Below are positions 44,418 through 45,626 of a stretch of 45,626 nucleotides of DNA, piece by piece. Origin of the DNA: Myxococcales bacterium (GTDB lineage Bacteria > Myxococcota_A > Polyangia > Polyangiales > Polyangiaceae); assembly GCA_013297655.1 (NCBI GenBank), contig JAAFHV010000044.1, forward strand, positions 1 to 45,626. The letters are read 5' to 3'. Below the pieces are notes generated by a model, which saw nothing but the letters and a program-made list of their open reading frames with translations, made no database searches and was not told the origin of the DNA. Position numbers and translations under genes: made by a program. Every line of letters starts with the position of its first letter. Position 1 is the first letter of the stretch.

Positions 44418-45563
44418 TCAGCCGGAACGCAACATCGCGATGAGCGCGACGAGCACGATCCCCACGATCGCGACGACGACGCCGATCGTGATGCGCTTGC
44501 GACGCCGGGCCGCGTCCGCGAACGGGTTGTGGTCGAGGGAGTAGCTCTGCTCGGGCACGAGGATGCGCAAATCCTCGTGGGTCGAGAGCCGCCGACCGGG
44601 ATACTCGCCGGTCGGGACGTGAAACGGAGGGGCGGTGTAGGGCGCGGGCGGAGCGGGCTCGAACACCTCGAACGGCGTCGGCCGCGCGACGTGCCCCATG
44701 TTGGGCCCGCCCGGAAACCCTTGGCCCGGGTGCGGCGCGAAGGCGGGGGGCGGATGATACGCGAAGCCCTGCGGCGCCTGCGGGGGCGGCACGAACGGCG
44801 CGAGGCTCGCGGCCGAGCTCGCCCGTTGTCGCTCGTCCATCACCACCTCGGCCTGAAATACCGGCCGTGGCCCCGACATCCCGAGCCCTTGCTGCGACGG
44901 CGCGGGGAGCTGCGGCGGCAGCGCAGGGCTGCCCGCCATCATCACGGTCGCGAACCGAGGATCGCCGCTCGGCGCCGGCGGCGGCTCTGGCGCGAGCTTC
45001 AAGGTGGAGGGGGAACGTGGATCGTTCGGAAGGGAGAACGCCGGCTCCGGGCCTCGCGAGGGCGGCGGATACGAGGTCGGTGCGAGCGCCTGATCGCGCG
45101 CGTCGGCGCGGCCTTCGTGACCACGCGCGTTCAGCCTCGGCGCAGCCTGCGGAGCCGACCGCGGCGCGGACGGGAGCGCGATCGCGGTGGGAGGCTCCGA
45201 GGGCGGGGGTGGCGCTTCGCTGCGCGGCCCCGGACGCGGGATCACGCTCGGCCGTGTGCCTCCAGGTCGCGGTGGCCCGTCGTTGCGACCGCCCACCCTC
45301 GGGACAGCCTTCGTCGGCGCGATCGGGACGGCGTCTTTGCGGAGATCGGCGAGCGCGGCCATGAGCTCGGGATCGAGCTCGGATTGCGCGAGGGTCGCTT
45401 CGTCGTCGTGGTCTTCTTCGTCTTGCCAGCTCGGGCGCGCCTGGGGAGGCGGCGCCTGGGGAGGCGGCGCCTGGGGAGGCGGCGCCTGGGGCGGTGCGGG
45501 CACGGCGTGACCCGCGCGCTCGGCCGCCCGCCGCTCCGGTCCCGACATCACGCGCGCGGCCAT
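44418..45563 (-). CDS. proline-rich tail-anchored protein, possibly partial
   Basis: 381 residues from the ATG at 45563. Most of it is disordered Pro/Ala/Ser-rich sequence, including the PPPQA repeat (about 25-42), an acidic patch (DEEDHDDEA) and many PPPPS/APPP stretches. The only ordered parts are near the C-terminus: a basic RRRKR and one membrane helix (about 357-378) ending SG, the shape of a tail-anchored protein facing the cytoplasm. The frame stays open through 45626 with no stop, so the true start may lie beyond the window. No domain recognised. Confidence 0.6.
   Translation of the reverse strand: MAARVMSGPERRAAERAGHAVPAPPQAPPPQAPPPQAPPPQARPSWQDEEDHDDEATLAQSELDPELMAALADLRKDAVPIAPTKAVPRVGGRNDGPPRPGGTRPSVIPRPGPRSEAPPPPSEPPTAIALPSAPRSAPQAAPRLNARGHEGRADARDQALAPTSYPPPSRGPEPAFSLPNDPRSPSTLKLAPEPPPAPSGDPRFATVMMAGSPALPPQLPAPSQQGLGMSGPRPVFQAEVVMDERQRASSAASLAPFVPPPQAPQGFAYHPPPAFAPHPGQGFPGGPNMGHVARPTPFEVFEPAPPAPYTAPPFHVPTGEYPGRRLSTHEDLRILVPEQSYSLDHNPFADAARRRKRITIGVVVAIVGIVLVALIAMLRSG
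45437..45499. repeat. 15-bp tandem repeat encoding PPPQA
   Basis: Four copies of GGCGCCTGGGGAGGC at a 15-base period, the last slightly diverged. In the reverse-strand protein this gives PPPQA units. Copy number may vary between strains. Confidence 0.8.
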
Positions 45564-45626
45564 GCGAGGGGGGGCGCTCTGCGCGTTCTGCGCGCTCGGG
45601 AGCCGCGGCGGGACCGCAGCGGACGG

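Overview
The window is one contiguous stretch of a GC-rich bacterial chromosome. It has no rRNA, tRNA, CRISPR array, insertion sequence or phage gene that I can see. The gene content points to Myxococcota, most likely a myxobacterium of the Polyangiales type. The signs are a Ser/Thr protein kinase with an N-terminal zinc ribbon, FG-GAP and PEGA/TPR envelope proteins, an FHA protein with a myxobacterial-looking extra domain, many lipoproteins, and frequent GTG and TTG starts. I cannot name the species. Most genes are housekeeping or ordinary accessory genes.

Layout, left to right. 1-797 is gene-free and repeat-rich (an 86-bp direct duplication, a long inverted repeat and a 9-bp tandem repeat). 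0.8-4.3 kb: two small membrane proteins run into a reverse operon of an FKBP lipoprotein, a parvulin lipoprotein and Lnt. 4.4-6.8 kb: a receiver-histidine kinase coupled to a cysteine desulfurase. 6.9-10 kb (reverse): hisS coupled to a large exported protein full of aromatic 'PLF/PFY' repeats. 10.1-11.8 kb: ruvX-mltG. 11.9-13.4 kb: an App1-type phosphatase lipoprotein diverging from a half-size EamA transporter. 13.5-16.8 kb: transketolase, a small lipoprotein and 6-phosphogluconolactonase. 17-20.8 kb: an MFS carrier, an RCC1-like remnant, a small alarmone-type HD hydrolase, a cNMP-binding/DUF1003 membrane protein and a Cys-rich lipoprotein. 21-25.3 kb: parE-parC (topoisomerase IV). 25.7-31.4 kb: an operon of kinase, FG-GAP lipoprotein and TPR/PEGA protein. 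31.5-32.7 kb: a short threonyl-tRNA synthetase without TGS and editing domains. 33.2-37.8 kb: glyoxylate shunt aceB-aceA, divergent from a short-chain fatty-acyl regulator. 37.9-40.6 kb: a small membrane protein, a tandem FHA protein and a TPR protein. 40.6-42.3 kb: pgi. 42.3-44.4 kb: an ABC-2 exporter. 44.4 kb to the right edge: a proline-rich, tail-anchored protein that probably continues past the window.

How genes work together. tkt, pgl and pgi cover parts of the pentose phosphate pathway and upper glycolysis. aceB/aceA with the divergent regulator form an acetate/short-chain acyl unit with a dense cluster of GTCA-type half-sites between them. Lnt and two lipoprotein prolyl isomerases form an envelope-biogenesis operon. 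The kinase, FG-GAP and TPR/PEGA genes look like a signalling/envelope unit.

Two patterns run through the window. Many genes carry a TA-containing -10-like hexamer only 6-7 nt before the start codon and no Shine-Dalgarno, which suggests leaderless transcripts. Convergent gene pairs are often separated by GC-rich hairpins without U-tracts. I found no clear-cut new defence or mobile system. The best candidates for undescribed biology are the aromatic-repeat protein coupled to hisS, the conserved N-terminal module of the FHA protein, the kinase/FG-GAP/PEGA operon, and the small membrane pair with a C-x3-C-H motif.
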